A stretch of 64,000 nucleotides of DNA, taken from positions 2,604,001 to 2,668,000 of the forward strand of contig NZ_CP113975.1 in the NCBI RefSeq assembly GCF_026870155.1, in the 5' to 3' direction. Both the position numbers and the translations under genes were made by a program. Positions 16,705-23,817 of the stretch are shown piece by piece. The DNA is from Flavobacterium marginilacus (GTDB taxonomy: Bacteria; Bacteroidota; Bacteroidia; Flavobacteriales; Flavobacteriaceae). Numbering within the stretch: position 1 is the stretch's first letter; each line of letters begins with the position of its first letter. The notes under the pieces are model-generated. The model was not told the origin of the DNA. It did no database searches and saw only the letters and a list, made by a program, of their open reading frames with translations.

Positions 16705-16818
16705 TTAAGTTTTTAAAGATTGTTTTCTTTCACGATTTTTCTTAATTGCTTCTTTTACAACTTCCGCTATTTCGTGAATGAATAACGGAAGTAAAGAATA
16801 AAGACCTTTCCGAAACAT
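16705..16818 (-). CDS. 37-residue prophage protein
   Basis: Starts MFRKGLYSLLPLFIHEIAEV and ends with a basic tail (VKEAIKKNRERKQSLKT): an amphipathic or weakly hydrophobic N-terminus and a very basic end. Its start codon overlaps the previous gene's stop by one base (TAATG), so it is probably translated by re-initiation. Function unknown. Confidence 0.5.
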   Translation of the reverse strand: MFRKGLYSLLPLFIHEIAEVVKEAIKKNRERKQSLKT

Positions 16819-17036
16819 TACATTGAGGAATGAGTAGGTCTCTTTTTGATAGCTGTAACTTTTATCCAATCAGTTACACCGTCTTTCTTTGAGGGGCTAG
16901 GTTCTAGCTTATAGAGCTGTCCTTTCAACTCAATATAACCAACTCCATAACCTGTACCTTTTTTATCTTTACAGCCGATTAGCTGATAAGGATTGCCAAA
17001 TTTGTCTGTGTTAATTCTAGCTTGATTTTGTGCCAT
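16818..17036 (-). CDS. Small basic prophage protein
   Basis: 72 residues, strongly basic with alternating Gly/Tyr/Lys (DKFGNPYQLIGCKDKKGTGYGVGYIELKGQLYKL), predicted mostly beta. No membrane segment. The size and composition would suit a single-stranded DNA-binding or minor capsid protein, but no motif proves it. It is separated from the upstream 155-residue gene by 118 bases that contain a hairpin. Confidence 0.55.
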   Translation of the reverse strand: MAQNQARINTDKFGNPYQLIGCKDKKGTGYGVGYIELKGQLYKLEPSPSKKDGVTDWIKVTAIKKRPTHSSM

Positions 17037-17090
17037 TTTTTAATGTATTAAATGAATTATTAATGTTTTAATTAAATCTAATTTCTTAAG

Positions 17091-17145
17091 TATTAGCACT
17101 ACGGTATCTAATATAAAAATCAATTTACAGACACCGTAGTAACTA
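17091..17145 (-). terminator. Hairpin between prophage gene blocks
   Basis: ACTACGGTGTC pairs with GATACCGTAGT across a ~23-base loop in the gap between the 155-residue and 72-residue genes. There is no long T-run on the exit side, so it may be an attenuator, an RNA processing site or a secondary structure used in ssDNA replication or packaging. Confidence 0.45.
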
Positions 17146-17154
17146 AACTTTTTT

Positions 17155-17622
17155 TTACCTTCTCCTTCTTGCACCAGAACTATGGCTTTTTGTAAGCATC
17201 CAGATTGCACCGAAAAAAGCAGTAACTCCAAGGGAAACGGCTAACCAGTGTTCCTTAAACCATTGAGATATAGTCATATCTGCAACCGTTGCACCATACT
17301 TAGCTGTAGTAAGTTTTGCGCTGTTTGACATACCGTCAAAAGTTCCTTGAACTAAAGCGTCACCAAGTGTCTGAGTAGTCGCTTGAGCCAATGCTTGCGC
17401 TGTCTGCTGAGCGATTTGGTTTTGTTGTTGCTGAGCCACTTGGGAATCGTACTCTTTTTGTGCTTTTTTAGCAGCGTGTGCATCAACTGCCCCCTGAGTA
17501 ATGTTCTGAAGCAAACCGCCTGCAACTGGAATCATAGACATTAAGGGTGTAGCTATTTTCAACACGTTCTTTAGGTTGACGTTTTTCTTAACGGCTGTAC
17601 CTATTTTTTTAAAGAAACCCAT
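17155..17622 (-). CDS. Prophage membrane protein with Arg tail
   Basis: 155 residues. N-terminal segment MGFFKKIGTAVKKNVNLKNV and a Gly/Pro-rich hydrophobic part (ATPLMSMIPVAGGLL), then a long Ala/Gln-rich helix (residues ~50-90, SQVAQQQQNQIAQQTAQAL). A membrane helix lies at ~128-146 (LAVSLGVTAFFGAIWML), and the terminal RRRR tail could touch DNA. Four bases after the candidate capsid gene's stop. By layout it may link the inner virion membrane to the genome, or be a minor coat protein. Confidence 0.6.
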   Translation of the reverse strand: MGFFKKIGTAVKKNVNLKNVLKIATPLMSMIPVAGGLLQNITQGAVDAHAAKKAQKEYDSQVAQQQQNQIAQQTAQALAQATTQTLGDALVQGTFDGMSNSAKLTTAKYGATVADMTISQWFKEHWLAVSLGVTAFFGAIWMLTKSHSSGARRRR

Positions 17623-17625
17623 TTC

Positions 17626-18363
17626 TTAAATATGATTTCTTAATAATAAATTGACAACAGACCCCTGTGTTTTTCGAATGTTCAAATTCGAAACAGCGAT
17701 AAGAGGTAACTGTACAAAATTCTGGAAAGAAGATTTTAGAGTCCCATTCTTTTTAACATAAGCTACAGGGTCAATGCTTCTGGACATCGAACGAAGTTCA
17801 AACAAATCATACTTAATAATTTTTGAAGAACCGCCTGACAATGCAACGGTATAGGAAATTTCCGTGATGTCAGAGTTAATATCCAAAACCGCAATATCAT
17901 AACCCTCAACGTTAAAATCCTTATTGGTGTCATCGCTTGCCATAGATTTAGACTCATAAGAATAAACCTCTAAACTAGTGGTTGGTTCTTCGATACCTCT
18001 AATTTCATAAGAAACGGTAGGTTTGAGATTCTTAAGATTAACCTTAAGTACATCTTTTTCAAAAAGATGGATAGAACCTTCACGGCAAATTTCACAAAGA
18101 GCAATAGTCTGATAATTGTCATCAGAAACTATAGCATCGTCACCGTAAGTAGTGGCTAGCATAAAACGCTGTAAAGAAACTGCTCCTTTCGTAATTTCAA
18201 AATTTGAGCCGTTAGCACGTTCAATTTCGACTTGAATAGTTTCATCTTGAAGAATTTCGTAGTCCGCACTACACGCAATTAAAAGAGTCCCGATACTCTT
18301 TGAAACTTGCAATTTTACTTCTGTAGGGTTATCAGCCCCAGCAACTTGCTTAAATATTTCCAT
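17626..18363 (-). CDS. Candidate prophage major capsid protein
   Basis: 245 residues, beta-rich throughout with no membrane segment or signal peptide. Examples of strands are TEVKLQVSKSIGTLLIACSA and VSYEIRGIEEPTTSLEVYS; the end is SNLNIRKTQGSVVNLLLRN. Its length suits a jelly-roll capsid protein of a small icosahedral phage, and it is the first gene of the structural block with its own upstream region. The capsid assignment rests on position, size and beta content and needs structure prediction. Confidence 0.5.
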   Translation of the reverse strand: MEIFKQVAGADNPTEVKLQVSKSIGTLLIACSADYEILQDETIQVEIERANGSNFEITKGAVSLQRFMLATTYGDDAIVSDDNYQTIALCEICREGSIHLFEKDVLKVNLKNLKPTVSYEIRGIEEPTTSLEVYSYESKSMASDDTNKDFNVEGYDIAVLDINSDITEISYTVALSGGSSKIIKYDLFELRSMSRSIDPVAYVKKNGTLKSSFQNFVQLPLIAVSNLNIRKTQGSVVNLLLRNHI

Positions 18364-18410
18364 ATTAATTAATTTAGGTCAGTTTTTATCCGACAATTAT
18401 TTTTTTACAT

Positions 18411-18448
18411 GACAAATATTACTATAAAAAAACCCTCAAATTTGAGAT
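18411..18448 (-). terminator. Terminator between HTH gene and capsid block
   Basis: On the minus strand CTCAAATTTGAG (palindrome) is followed by GGTTTTTTT. It separates the early small genes from the structural block. Confidence 0.6.
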
Positions 18449-18474
18449 TTAAGGAAATAGGGGTATATTTGCCG

Positions 18475-18636
18475 TTATAGTTTGAAATAGTCATTAAAAT
18501 GTTTCATACAAACGACTTTTAAATTCTTTTCTCGCTTTATATCTGTTAGATGCTTTTGGGCTGTCTTTTCGGAAACATTTAATAATCTGGCTACATCTTT
18601 ATGTGTAATTACATTTGTTAAGGCGATTGTATTCAT
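18475..18636 (-). CDS. Small helix-turn-helix protein of prophage
   Basis: 53 residues. It begins MNTIALTNVITHKDVARLLN and contains a clear HTH pattern (HKDVARLLNVSEKTAQKHLT), ending MKHFNDYFKL. This is the size and shape of an excisionase/MerR-like or small phage repressor DNA-binding protein. It probably controls the switch between early (rep) and structural genes or lysogeny. Confidence 0.6.
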   Translation of the reverse strand: MNTIALTNVITHKDVARLLNVSEKTAQKHLTDIKREKNLKVVCMKHFNDYFKL

Positions 18637-18684
18637 ATTGGTTTTGGTTAGAGATAATAGGAGGGAGGCACCCCTCCTATTTAG

Positions 18685-18873
18685 TTAATAAAATAATGTC
18701 ATTTGATTAGGGTTTCCTTTTTGCTGTACTTTGTTACCTGTCGGGAACTCTTTACTTTCAAATTCTAAATAAGTACCGTTTGACAGTTTGTACATGTAAT
18801 TTTTTTCCTTTTCCGTTTTAATTACCATACTTGGAGTAAGGGCTTTTTTTTGTTGGTGGGTTGTTGCTTTCAT
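18685..18873 (-). CDS. Small prophage protein, unknown
   Basis: 62 residues from ATG 18873 (MKATTHQQKKALTPSMVIKT); a longer frame from 18897 has a poor start. Basic first half, then a short beta-like region (YKLSNGTYLEFESKEF). No known domain. It lies between the rep gene and the HTH gene and could be an ssDNA-binding or regulatory early protein. Confidence 0.55.
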   Translation of the reverse strand: MKATTHQQKKALTPSMVIKTEKEKNYMYKLSNGTYLEFESKEFPTGNKVQQKGNPNQMTLFY

Positions 18874-18997
18874 AGTTTCGCTTTTTAAAAAAATCAATCA
18901 AAATTGAAATTAGTTCAGTTAAAAAAAAAGGATTAAACATTTTGTAAGAATTTAAAGTTTAGCTTGTAAGAAGAAATTAACATATTTGATAAGAATA

Positions 18998-19021
18998 GTC
19001 GACTATCATAGGTCGACTATC
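18998..19021. repeat. Duplicated palindromic motif, possible phage origin
   Basis: Two direct copies of GTCGACTAT, at 18999-19007 and 19013-19021, each containing the palindrome AGTCGACT or GTCGAC, lie in the 200-base gap just downstream of the rep gene. A rolling-circle nick site or Rep-binding iteron is plausible. Confidence 0.4.
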
Positions 19022-19101
19022 TGCGAGACACATAAATTTTGAAAATCCAAAAGTTTAGCGTCCAAATGTTATACATTTTTTGTAAGGTTTTTTTCATAGT
19101 T

Positions 19102-20235
19102 TTAAAGTTTGAAGTTTATAAATTTTAAATATTCTAAAACGTGTGCGTTGTGTCTTGCTTGAGATTCAATTTTTAAATCTTTATGAATGAGTAAATCAAA
19201 TAAATCTTTAATTTTTTTCCTCATTCGAGATTGTGCTACCTCAGTAGCTTCCTTTGAACTGCCTTTAAATGTCAAAGCGATTGCTTGAAGTGTTTTGAAA
19301 TCATAACCGCTCTGTATGCAGTTTTGAATCAATTCATAAATTATATGGTCTGTAGGGGATAATTGCGGGGCTTTTTGTCTTACTTTATTTTCTATATAAG
19401 CATTAATCGAAAAGACTACAACATTATACAAATCGGGTCCAGGGATATCAAGATATTCTCTTAAAGTTTTGAATTGTGGACATATGCCATATTTTTGAAG
19501 TCTTTTTTTATGGTCATAATTTTTGATAGTGACCTCAATACGAGTTAAATTTTTTATCGCATGGTAGTATTCGGGAAATAAATAAGTATTATAAAATTCA
19601 ACTGATTTACTCATTAACTCAAACTCTTTATGATATAGTTTAATAAATGGTAATGAGGGTTTGGCGTAATCACGTTTATTAAATGCTAATCCCAAATTGA
19701 AAGCTTCTGAAACTTTATGTGTATATTTCTCTTTATTGCCAGTTTGACTAATAAGAGCGTCTAGGGCATCACTAAAGATTTGAGGAGTATCTGCGTAACG
19801 ATTAACACATATGTCTACATCTGATATATAACCGTCTAAAAATGCCTCAAAAGAGCATTTAAATACATTGAAATTTAAAAATTCCTCATATAAGAGTTTT
19901 ATGTTTGACTTATTAATTCCCTCAAAATATCGAGATTTTAACAATTTAGAAGAAACTGTAAGACTTATAAATTTAGTTTTAGTCTGTTCTTTTGTTTCAT
20001 GATTAAATAACGGAATTTCAGCAAGTCCAATCCTTACAGTAATTCCATTTTGAACAATCATTAACGGTTTCGGAGGATGCAATTCACAATCAACAGCATC
20101 CAAACTTTCATAATAAATTGCTGTTTGAGAAGTTAAACGCTGGTCAATAACTTCACAATCAGCAAATAAAAGTTTTAAGCTGAACGAATCCGTTAAGGGA
20201 ACATTAACGGGAATTGTTTTAAAAGAACTAAGCAT
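19102..20235 (-). CDS. Phage replication initiation protein
   Basis: 377 residues, no signal or membrane segment. The central part (FLDGYISDVDICVNRYADTP) and the NLTRIEVTIKNYDHKKRL segment are typical of the phage/plasmid Rep group (Phage_CRI / Rep_trans-like), where acidic residues bind metal and a Tyr nicks the origin. No HUH motif is visible. The C-terminal ~100 residues look like a DNA-binding helical domain. It is the first gene in the prophage, 28 bases from the right dif-like site, so it is probably made early and drives rolling-circle replication. Confidence 0.72.
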   Translation of the reverse strand: MLSSFKTIPVNVPLTDSFSLKLLFADCEVIDQRLTSQTAIYYESLDAVDCELHPPKPLMIVQNGITVRIGLAEIPLFNHETKEQTKTKFISLTVSSKLLKSRYFEGINKSNIKLLYEEFLNFNVFKCSFEAFLDGYISDVDICVNRYADTPQIFSDALDALISQTGNKEKYTHKVSEAFNLGLAFNKRDYAKPSLPFIKLYHKEFELMSKSVEFYNTYLFPEYYHAIKNLTRIEVTIKNYDHKKRLQKYGICPQFKTLREYLDIPGPDLYNVVVFSINAYIENKVRQKAPQLSPTDHIIYELIQNCIQSGYDFKTLQAIALTFKGSSKEATEVAQSRMRKKIKDLFDLLIHKDLKIESQARHNAHVLEYLKFINFKL

Positions 20236-20262
20236 TTGACTTACAAATGTTTAGATATTGTA

Positions 20263-20290
20263 GTGAACTATAATTTATATTATGTAAAAT
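20263..20290 (+). other. dif-like site, right end of prophage
   Basis: XerC-like arm GTGAACTATAA (20263-20273), centre TTTATA (20274-20279), XerD-like arm TTATGTAAAAT (20280-20290). It shares the 16-base core TGAACTATAATTTATA with the left site. The XerD-like arm differs from E. coli dif, as I remember it, at one of 11 positions. Confidence 0.72.
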
Positions 20291-20429
20291 AGAATTTTTA
20301 TAAACCCATACTGCTTTATACTTTGACCTACATCAAATTCTAATTTAGATTCAAAAACAAACTGCAATTATAATCCTTATAGAAACTCTGCCTCTTTCCC
20401 GAACAATACTAATGAGAGTTCAAAAAAAA

Positions 20430-22211
20430 GAGGCTGTCCAAAAAGTAAGGACAGCCTTTTTTTTGCTGTTTTTAATCTAAAATAGTATCTTAGAGTTGCA
20501 CAAAAAACGAGCAATGGCTAAAGTAATATTTAAATCGCAATCGATCAATACACCGGAACTTTTTCCGATAAATATTTTTGATAAAATTTCAGAAAACCAT
20601 CCTGTCCGCTTAGTGGATAAGATTGTCAATTCATTGGATATAAGTCATATACTTAAAATATATAAAGGAGGAGGCACCTCGGCCTATCATCCCAGAATGA
20701 TGCTTAAGGTTTTGTTTTACAGTTATTTAAGCAACACTTATTCCTGCCGAAAAATAGCAAAGGCACTTACTGAGAACATTCATTTTATGTTTATTTCAGG
20801 CAACTCAACTCCTGATTTTAGAACCATTAACGATTTTAGAGGAAAGATTTTAAAAGAAAACATCAAAGATTTATTTGCAGAGGTGGTCAAAATGCTTGTG
20901 GAAATGGGCTATGTCAGTCTGGATATCCAATACATTGATGGAACAAAAATAGAAGCCAAATCCAATAAATACACCTTTGTCTGGCGGGGTTCTATAGAGA
21001 AATACAAAGAAAAGCTCGAAGTAAAAATCAACAGTATCTTATCCGACATTGAAAACAGTATTTTATCAGATAATCAAGAAGTCAACAAGGAAGAATTACC
21101 AAAAAAAATAAACTCGGAAGAGCTGAAAGAAAAATTATCAGAACTCAATAAAAAACTCAAAGAGCCCAACAAGAAGATAACCAAAGAGCTTGAAAAGCTT
21201 CAGGAAGAGCACCTGCCAAAGCTTGAAAAATACGAAAAAGATTTAGTGATTTTAGGCAATAGAAACTCCTACAGTAAGACAGATCCTGACGCTACCTTTA
21301 TGAGAATGAAGGAAGACCATATGAAAAACGGACAGTTAAAACCTGCATACAATCCTCAGATTTCTACTGAAAATCAATTCATTACCAACGTAACCATTCA
21401 TCAGACACCTAACGACACTACGACTTTAAAATCCCATTTGGAGGAATTTGAAAAAATGTATCAAAAACAAAGCAAAACAGTTGTAGCCGATGCTGGTTAT
21501 GGAAGCGAAGAAAACTACGAAATGCTTGAAAATAAAGACATAACGGCCTATGTAAAGTATAATTATTTTCACAAAGAACAGAAGAAAAAAATGAAGGACA
21601 ATCCGTTTCTTGTCCAGAATTTGTTCTACAATATACAGCAGGATTTTTATGTGTGTCCAATGGGACAAAGAATGGAAAACATTGGCAGTGGAAAACGGAC
21701 ATCGGCCAACGGATACGAATCACAAGTATCTTATTATCAAGCAAAAAGATGTGATGGATGTCCACTTAGAAGTTTGTGCCATAAAGCCAAAGGAAACAGA
21801 ACAATAGAAGTAAACCACCGCCTGAACCAATTAAGGGCTCAAGCCAAAGAGCTGCTCATGAGCGAAAAAGGACTCGAACACCGAAGCAAACGCCCAATAG
21901 AAGTTGAAGCAGTATTCGGACAGCTAAAAAACAACAATAAATTCAGCCGGTTTACTTTCACAAGCATCGAAAAAGTGGAAATGGAATTTCTATTGATGGC
22001 TATCGGGCATAATTTCAGAAAAATGATAGCAAAGAACAATGATGCGTCGAAAACTCATCTAAAAATCTCCTTCAGAGTTCTAAATAGAGCTATAAAAGTC
22101 GAAATTCACTTTTTAAATACTGTAACAGAATATTTTTTCATTAATCAACCAACCCAAAATCGATTCCTGAAATTTGCAGCATAAAAAAAGCTGTCCTTTT
22201 CGGACAGCCTC
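20430..22211 (+). mobile_element. IS1182-family insertion sequence, copy 1
   Basis: 1782 bp with related ends GAGGCTGTCC..GGACAGCC (left) and GGACAGCCTC (right). Both ends form hairpins followed inward by T-runs. It is nearly identical to the copy at 33818-35599 and has the same length. Inserted between the prophage's right dif site and the MFS gene. No clear target duplication is visible. Confidence 0.92.
20496..22184 (+). CDS. IS1182-family transposase (copy 1)
   Basis: 562 residues, full length. N-terminal domain with ENHPVRLVDKIV and HPRMMLKVLFYSYLSNTYSCRKI, then the DDE core: YIDGTKIEAKSNKYTFVWRG, VVADAGYGSEENYE and RPIEVEAVFGQLKNNNKFSRF. A Cys cluster (CPMGQRM..KRCDGCPLRSLCHKA) lies between the second Asp and the Glu, as in this family. 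No frameshift. The second ATG at 20514 (MAKVIFKSQS) is the more likely start. It differs from copy 2 at DITAYVK versus DITSYVK. Confidence 0.93.
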   Translation: MHKKRAMAKVIFKSQSINTPELFPINIFDKISENHPVRLVDKIVNSLDISHILKIYKGGGTSAYHPRMMLKVLFYSYLSNTYSCRKIAKALTENIHFMFISGNSTPDFRTINDFRGKILKENIKDLFAEVVKMLVEMGYVSLDIQYIDGTKIEAKSNKYTFVWRGSIEKYKEKLEVKINSILSDIENSILSDNQEVNKEELPKKINSEELKEKLSELNKKLKEPNKKITKELEKLQEEHLPKLEKYEKDLVILGNRNSYSKTDPDATFMRMKEDHMKNGQLKPAYNPQISTENQFITNVTIHQTPNDTTTLKSHLEEFEKMYQKQSKTVVADAGYGSEENYEMLENKDITAYVKYNYFHKEQKKKMKDNPFLVQNLFYNIQQDFYVCPMGQRMENIGSGKRTSANGYESQVSYYQAKRCDGCPLRSLCHKAKGNRTIEVNHRLNQLRAQAKELLMSEKGLEHRSKRPIEVEAVFGQLKNNNKFSRFTFTSIEKVEMEFLLMAIGHNFRKMIAKNNDASKTHLKISFRVLNRAIKVEIHFLNTVTEYFFINQPTQNRFLKFAA

Positions 22212-22349
22212 TAAGTTGAGTAAAACTAAATTATAGAGAATTCAAATTTTTTCAAATCTGTATTTTGGTAAATACATTTTAAGATTGTTAGATTTTATAT
22301 TTTTTCACTTTTTTAAACAAAAGAATTGTTTTTATTTGAAAACAGTTGT

Positions 22350-23678
22350 TTATTTTGATACAGCGTCATTTTTTGGAACTCTATTCAAAAGCAAAACACC
22401 TATTACAAAAAATACTGCCAAAAAAACAATTGCTAATCTTGGGCTTCCTGTAATTTGATCAATAATGCCATACACACACATTCCTATTACAATTCCAATT
22501 TTTTCAGTTACATCATAAAAGCTAAAAAAAGAAGCTGTATCCTCAGTTTCTGGTAATAGCTTGGAATAAGTAGAACGTGATAATGCCTGAATGCCCCCCA
22601 TTACAAGACCTACCAATGCTGCCATTACATAAAACTGTTCAGGAGTGACAATAAAATAAGCAGCAGAACAAAGTAAGCACCAAAAACAATTGATTACGAT
22701 AAGTGTTGGTAAGTTTCCGAATTTAGCAGATGCTTTTGAAGTTAGAATTGCCCCAGCTACGGCTACCAGCTGAATTAATAAAATACATATAATTAGTCCT
22801 ATCTGACTTTGACTGCTCGATTCCCATGCTATTTCCTGCGAACCAAAATAAGTTGCAATTAACATTACTGTCTGAACAGCCATACTGTAAACAAAAAAGC
22901 TAATTAGATATCTTTTTAACGGAATATTGGCTTCTAATTGCCCCCAAACTTTTTTGAGTTCTTTAAAACCATTAAACACTACAGCTTTGGTTACTTTTCT
23001 ATCGGTGTTTTTATTTCCTTTAGGCAAATAATAATAAGTATATTGGCTGAAAAGTATCCACCAGATTCCAACCATAACAAAGGAATATTTCATTGCTTTC
23101 ATGGCTGCTTCTCCTTTACTTCCTGTAATTCCAAAAGTATCCGGCATCATTACCATTGCTAAATTTAGAATTAATAAAATAACACTGCCGATGTAGCCCA
23201 AAGAATAGCCCTTGGCACTCACTCCATCCTGCTGTTCAGTGTAAGCTATATCTGGCAGATAAGAGTTATAAAATACTAAACTCCCCCAAAATCCTATTAA
23301 ACCAAAAAAATAGAAAAATAAGCCAACATAAATGTTCTCTAAACTAAACCAATTTAAACCGATACAGGAACAAGCACCTACATAACAAAAAAACTTCATG
23401 AAAGATTTTTTATTTCCTACATAATCAGCTATTCCTGATAATAATGGAGAAAAAATTGCAACCATTAAAAAAGCTGCTGCTGTAACAAAACTAATTAACG
23501 CAGAGTTTTTTAAATGAAGACCAAAAACGTCTATATAATGATCTCTTTCTGAAAATAATGCTTCGTAAAAAATTGGAAATATTGCTGAAGAAATCACCAA
23601 TGGATATACTGAATTTGCCCAATCGTAAAATGCCCATGCGTTTAATAATTTTTTACTGCCTTTTGCTAAGTCTGCCAT
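22350..23678 (-). CDS. UMF1-type MFS transporter
   Basis: 442 residues, about twelve membrane helices. The start motif LNAWAFYDWANSVYPLVISSAIFPIFYE and the SRSTYSKLLPETEDTASFFSFYDVTEKIG segment mark the UMF1/Atg22-like transporters, which in bacteria are often coded next to glycogen genes and are thought to move sugars or amino acids. It is the last gene downstream of the glgA-glgC-glgE-maltokinase-glgB operon, 140 bases after glgB, and may be co-transcribed. The substrate is not known. Confidence 0.85.
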   Translation of the reverse strand: MADLAKGSKKLLNAWAFYDWANSVYPLVISSAIFPIFYEALFSERDHYIDVFGLHLKNSALISFVTAAAFLMVAIFSPLLSGIADYVGNKKSFMKFFCYVGACSCIGLNWFSLENIYVGLFFYFFGLIGFWGSLVFYNSYLPDIAYTEQQDGVSAKGYSLGYIGSVILLILNLAMVMMPDTFGITGSKGEAAMKAMKYSFVMVGIWWILFSQYTYYYLPKGNKNTDRKVTKAVVFNGFKELKKVWGQLEANIPLKRYLISFFVYSMAVQTVMLIATYFGSQEIAWESSSQSQIGLIICILLIQLVAVAGAILTSKASAKFGNLPTLIVINCFWCLLCSAAYFIVTPEQFYVMAALVGLVMGGIQALSRSTYSKLLPETEDTASFFSFYDVTEKIGIVIGMCVYGIIDQITGSPRLAIVFLAVFFVIGVLLLNRVPKNDAVSK

Positions 23679-23817
23679 GTTTGTCTTTTTTGTTTATTCT
23701 GCGAATGTATTTATTTTTAATTTGTAATAATCTAAATTGAAGTAATCGCAGTATTATTTTTTAAATATTATATCTTATCGTTTAGTTATCAGTAGTATCT
23801 GTTTTTTATAATTGAAC

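Larger units (their letters stand above)
13583..20265 (-). mobile_element. 6.7 kb dif-integrated prophage, small tailless ssDNA-phage type
   Basis: All genes between the two dif-like repeats read on the minus strand: replication initiator (19102-20235), two small proteins, a candidate capsid protein (17626-18363), a membrane/Arg-tail protein, several very small membrane proteins, a lysin-like protein with the RNNNPGN motif and a spike-like protein. There is no integrase, terminase, portal, tail gene or Zot-type ATPase. The size (6682 bp between repeat cores), gene density and lysin resemble Flavobacterium/Cellulophaga ssDNA phages such as FLiP-like or Obscuriviridae viruses. That assignment is by layout and motif only. 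Confidence 0.7.

Noticed and set aside
13583-20265. Filamentous (inovirus) prophage
   Set aside because: Size and dif integration fit, but no Zot/pI ATPase or secretin is seen, and the RNNNPGN lysin argues for a tailless icosahedral phage. Kept as a lesser alternative.
21418-22039. Antisense ORFs in the transposase gene (also at 34806-35427)
   Set aside because: Shadows of the transposase codons; repeated in both copies only because the IS is repeated.
20430-22211. IS1182 copy 1 as part of the prophage
   Set aside because: It lies outside the right dif-like site by 140 bases and has a second copy far away.
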